From positions 1-6,932 of the forward strand of contig JAKAEG010000179.1 of the NCBI GenBank assembly GCA_021819985.1: a stretch of 6,932 bases of DNA, in the 5' to 3' direction. Below, piece after piece: positions 5,171-6,932 of this stretch; within the stretch, counting starts at the first letter, position 1; each line of letters starts with the position of its first letter. Both the position numbers and the translations under genes were made by a program. The notes under the pieces were generated by a model. It was not told the origin of the DNA. It ran no database searches and saw only the letters and a program-made list of their open reading frames with translations. Source of the stretch: Nitrospirota bacterium (GTDB lineage Bacteria > Nitrospirota > Thermodesulfovibrionia > Thermodesulfovibrionales > JdFR-88).

Positions 5171-6932
5171 CCTTTACCGGCTGGGTCCAGTACCACCGCC
5201 GTTCGATACTTTTTCTTCTTGCGGTCCTGATGCTTGGAGGCATTGCAAGCAGTGTAAAGCTTCCGGTGGCCCTGCTGCCTAACGTCAGCTTTCCAAGGAT
5301 CGCGGCGGAACTGGATGCCGGAGACCGTCCAGCCAGCCGGATGGCCATTGAGGTTACCCTGCCTGTGGAGCAGGCCGTAAGGAGTGTGCCGGGGGTCGTC
5401 AGCGTCCGCTCAACTACCAGCCGTGGCAGCGCCGAAGTGATCATTGATTTCGGATGGGGCAGGGACATGGCAACGGCGCTGCTGCAGGTGGAATCGGCAA
5501 TAAACCAAGTGATGTCATCATTGCCGGGCGGCGCCACTTTTTCAGTAAAAAGGATGGACCCGACAGTTGATCCGGTCATGGCCTATAGCCTGACCTCCGA
5601 TACCCAGTCACTCACGGAACTGCGCGACTTTGCATTTTATCAGCTTCGTCCACTTCTTTCCACGGTGAACGGTGTGGCAAAAGTCCAGGTGCAGGGCGGC
5701 AATCGGGAGGAATACCGCGTCACCGTCGATCCGGCAAAGCTTGCCTCATACGGTCTTTCCCTTTCGGACGTGGCCAAGTCCCTTTCGGCGGCAAATGTCA
5801 TAACCGCTGCCGGCCGCCTGGAAGACCATTACAAGCTTTATCTGGTCATGTCAGATACCAGTTTTACAGGGCTTGACCAGATCAGAAATACCGTGTTGCG
5901 TTCCGGATCGAACGGACCGGTGCTGCTGGAAAATGTGGCGTCGGTCAGCCGTGGCACAATGCCACAGTGGACCCGCGTGACCGCCGACGGCCACGATGCC
6001 GTTCTCCTGAATGTTTACCAGCAGAGGGGGGGCAACACAGTCCGTATAGCCCGGGACATTAAAGCCAAACTGGCGGGTTTCAAAAGCCAGATACCGCCCG
6101 GCGTCAGGATAGCAAACTGGTATGACCAGAGCCAGCTTATAACGGCCTCCGCAGGCAGCGTCAGAGACGCGATACTGATAGGCATAGTGCTTGCGGCCGT
6201 AATACTTTTCGTTTTTCTCAGGAACTTAAAGATAACGCTCATAGCCGTTATCACGGTGCCGGGCGTGCTGGCAGCCTCAGTGCTGCTGCTCTACGTGATG
6301 CACCAGAGCTTCAATATGATGACGCTTGGCGGCATGGCCGCGGCTGTTGGGCTGATTATCGACGATACGATCGTCATGCTTGAGCATATTGTCCGGCGGC
6401 TGCGCGGGGGCGCGGATGAAATGGCCCCGGGCGGCCACCATGAAAAGATAATGCTTGCGGCAGGCGAGTTTACCAGACCTCTTATGGGATCGTCGGCTTC
6501 GACAATCGTGATATTCGCTCCGCTTGCCTTTCTTTCCGGCGTGACAGGCGCATTTTTCAAGGCGCTCTCCCTGACCATGGCAGCCAGCCTTTTTGTCTCC
6601 TATTTTGTGGCTTGGCTTGCGGTCCCTCTGCTTGCCGACCACCTGCTGAGTCAAAAAGACGCCAGCCAGAAAGAGAGTGGTTTTGTTACAGAGAAAACCC
6701 ACAGAAAATATGAAAAGGTCATGCACCGCCTTATAGGCCGTCCGGTGCTGGTGCTGCTTCCGGTTGCGGCGCTTCTTCTTGCGGGATGGCTGGGCTACAA
6801 AAGCCTGGGGTCCGGTTTCATGCCGAAAATGGACGAAGGAGGGTTCGTCCTGGACTACCTGGCGCATCCAGGGACTTCATTGACCGAAACAGATCGCCTG
6901 CTGCGCGAGGTGGAAGGCATACTCCGCAAAAC
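5167..6932 (+). CDS. RND-family efflux permease, N-terminal 588 residues (partial)
   Basis: The frame is open from ATG 5167 to the right edge; full RND permeases are about 1,020-1,050 residues, so a little over half is visible. Membrane helix 1 (about 13-31) leads into LPVALLPNVSFPRI, followed by the first porter domain with DPTVDPVMAYSLTSD (131-145) and GVAKVQVQGG (169-178). Helices 2-6 lie at about 333-352, 356-376, 384-408, 436-457 and 466-490. Helix 7 is about 524-545, and FMPKMDEGGF (551-560) opens the second porter half. Helix 4 contains GLIIDDTIVMLEH with Asp399-Asp400, the adjacent pair used for proton relay in AcrB (Asp407/408). CusA/CzcA-type metal pumps usually have a single Asp there (VDGAV or VDAAV). 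The protein thus looks closer to the multidrug (HAE-like) branch, although Met384, Met385, Met390 and Met404 lie in or near the same helix. It overlaps the adaptor by 4 bases. A run of seven G occurs at 6026-6032 with the frame intact. Confidence 0.93.
   Translation, partial: MTFTGWVQYHRRSILFLLAVLMLGGIASSVKLPVALLPNVSFPRIAAELDAGDRPASRMAIEVTLPVEQAVRSVPGVVSVRSTTSRGSAEVIIDFGWGRDMATALLQVESAINQVMSSLPGGATFSVKRMDPTVDPVMAYSLTSDTQSLTELRDFAFYQLRPLLSTVNGVAKVQVQGGNREEYRVTVDPAKLASYGLSLSDVAKSLSAANVITAAGRLEDHYKLYLVMSDTSFTGLDQIRNTVLRSGSNGPVLLENVASVSRGTMPQWTRVTADGHDAVLLNVYQQRGGNTVRIARDIKAKLAGFKSQIPPGVRIANWYDQSQLITASAGSVRDAILIGIVLAAVILFVFLRNLKITLIAVITVPGVLAASVLLLYVMHQSFNMMTLGGMAAAVGLIIDDTIVMLEHIVRRLRGGADEMAPGGHHEKIMLAAGEFTRPLMGSSASTIVIFAPLAFLSGVTGAFFKALSLTMAASLFVSYFVAWLAVPLLADHLLSQKDASQKESGFVTEKTHRKYEKVMHRLIGRPVLVLLPVAALLLAGWLGYKSLGSGFMPKMDEGGFVLDYLAHPGTSLTETDRLLREVEGILRK

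Noticed and set aside
5130..5579. Minus-strand open frame of 149 codons across the adaptor/permease junction
   Set aside because: Both plus-strand genes here are certain and joined by an ATGA overlap; the antisense product has no family features.
6277..6867. Long minus-strand open frame (196 codons) with many His, Arg and Lys residues
   Set aside because: It lies wholly opposite the permease, whose domains and membrane helices are clear. Its composition is what the reverse complement of hydrophobic G+C-rich codons gives, and it has no recognisable domain.

Overview
The window holds one divergently organised locus that looks like bacterial chromosome from a Gram-negative organism with an outer membrane. 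On the minus strand at the left edge is the start of a gene for an exported PepSY-domain protein. On the plus strand, after a 136-base divergent regulatory region, come an OmpR-family response regulator (411-1082), its overlapping membrane histidine kinase (1066-2472), a 190-base A+T-rich gap, and a three-gene tripartite efflux operon: a TolC-like outer-membrane factor (2663-4078), a periplasmic adaptor (4082-5170) and the first 588 codons of an RND inner-membrane permease (5167 to the right edge).

The regulator and kinase match in length and domain order the family usually annotated as heavy-metal sensors (CusR/CusS, CopR/CopS, SilR/SilS). Together the last three genes would form a channel from the inner membrane through the periplasm and outer membrane, powered by protons through the permease. 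The two-component pair presumably switches on the pump, the PepSY gene, or both. The pump genes are tightly packed: 3 bases between the first two, and a 4-base ATGA overlap between the adaptor and permease. The regulator and kinase overlap by 17 bases.

The main puzzle is substrate. The permease carries an adjacent Asp-Asp pair in its fourth membrane helix, as in multidrug (HAE-type) pumps such as AcrB. The adaptor has no Met-rich N-terminal metal site, and the kinase's sensor domain is almost empty of Cys, His and Met. The 'heavy metal' label suggested by the regulators is therefore not confirmed by the rest of the locus.

The source is uncertain. Frequent ATA and AGG codons, moderate G+C and the arrangement would fit Desulfobacterota or Nitrospirota, but this is only an impression. 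The regulator half is visibly richer in A+T than the permease half. I see no RNA genes, insertion sequences, CRISPR arrays or convincing intrinsic terminators. Nothing here looks like an entirely new system; the interest lies in the mixed pump/regulator pairing, the divergent PepSY gene and the unusual leader of the outer-membrane-factor gene.
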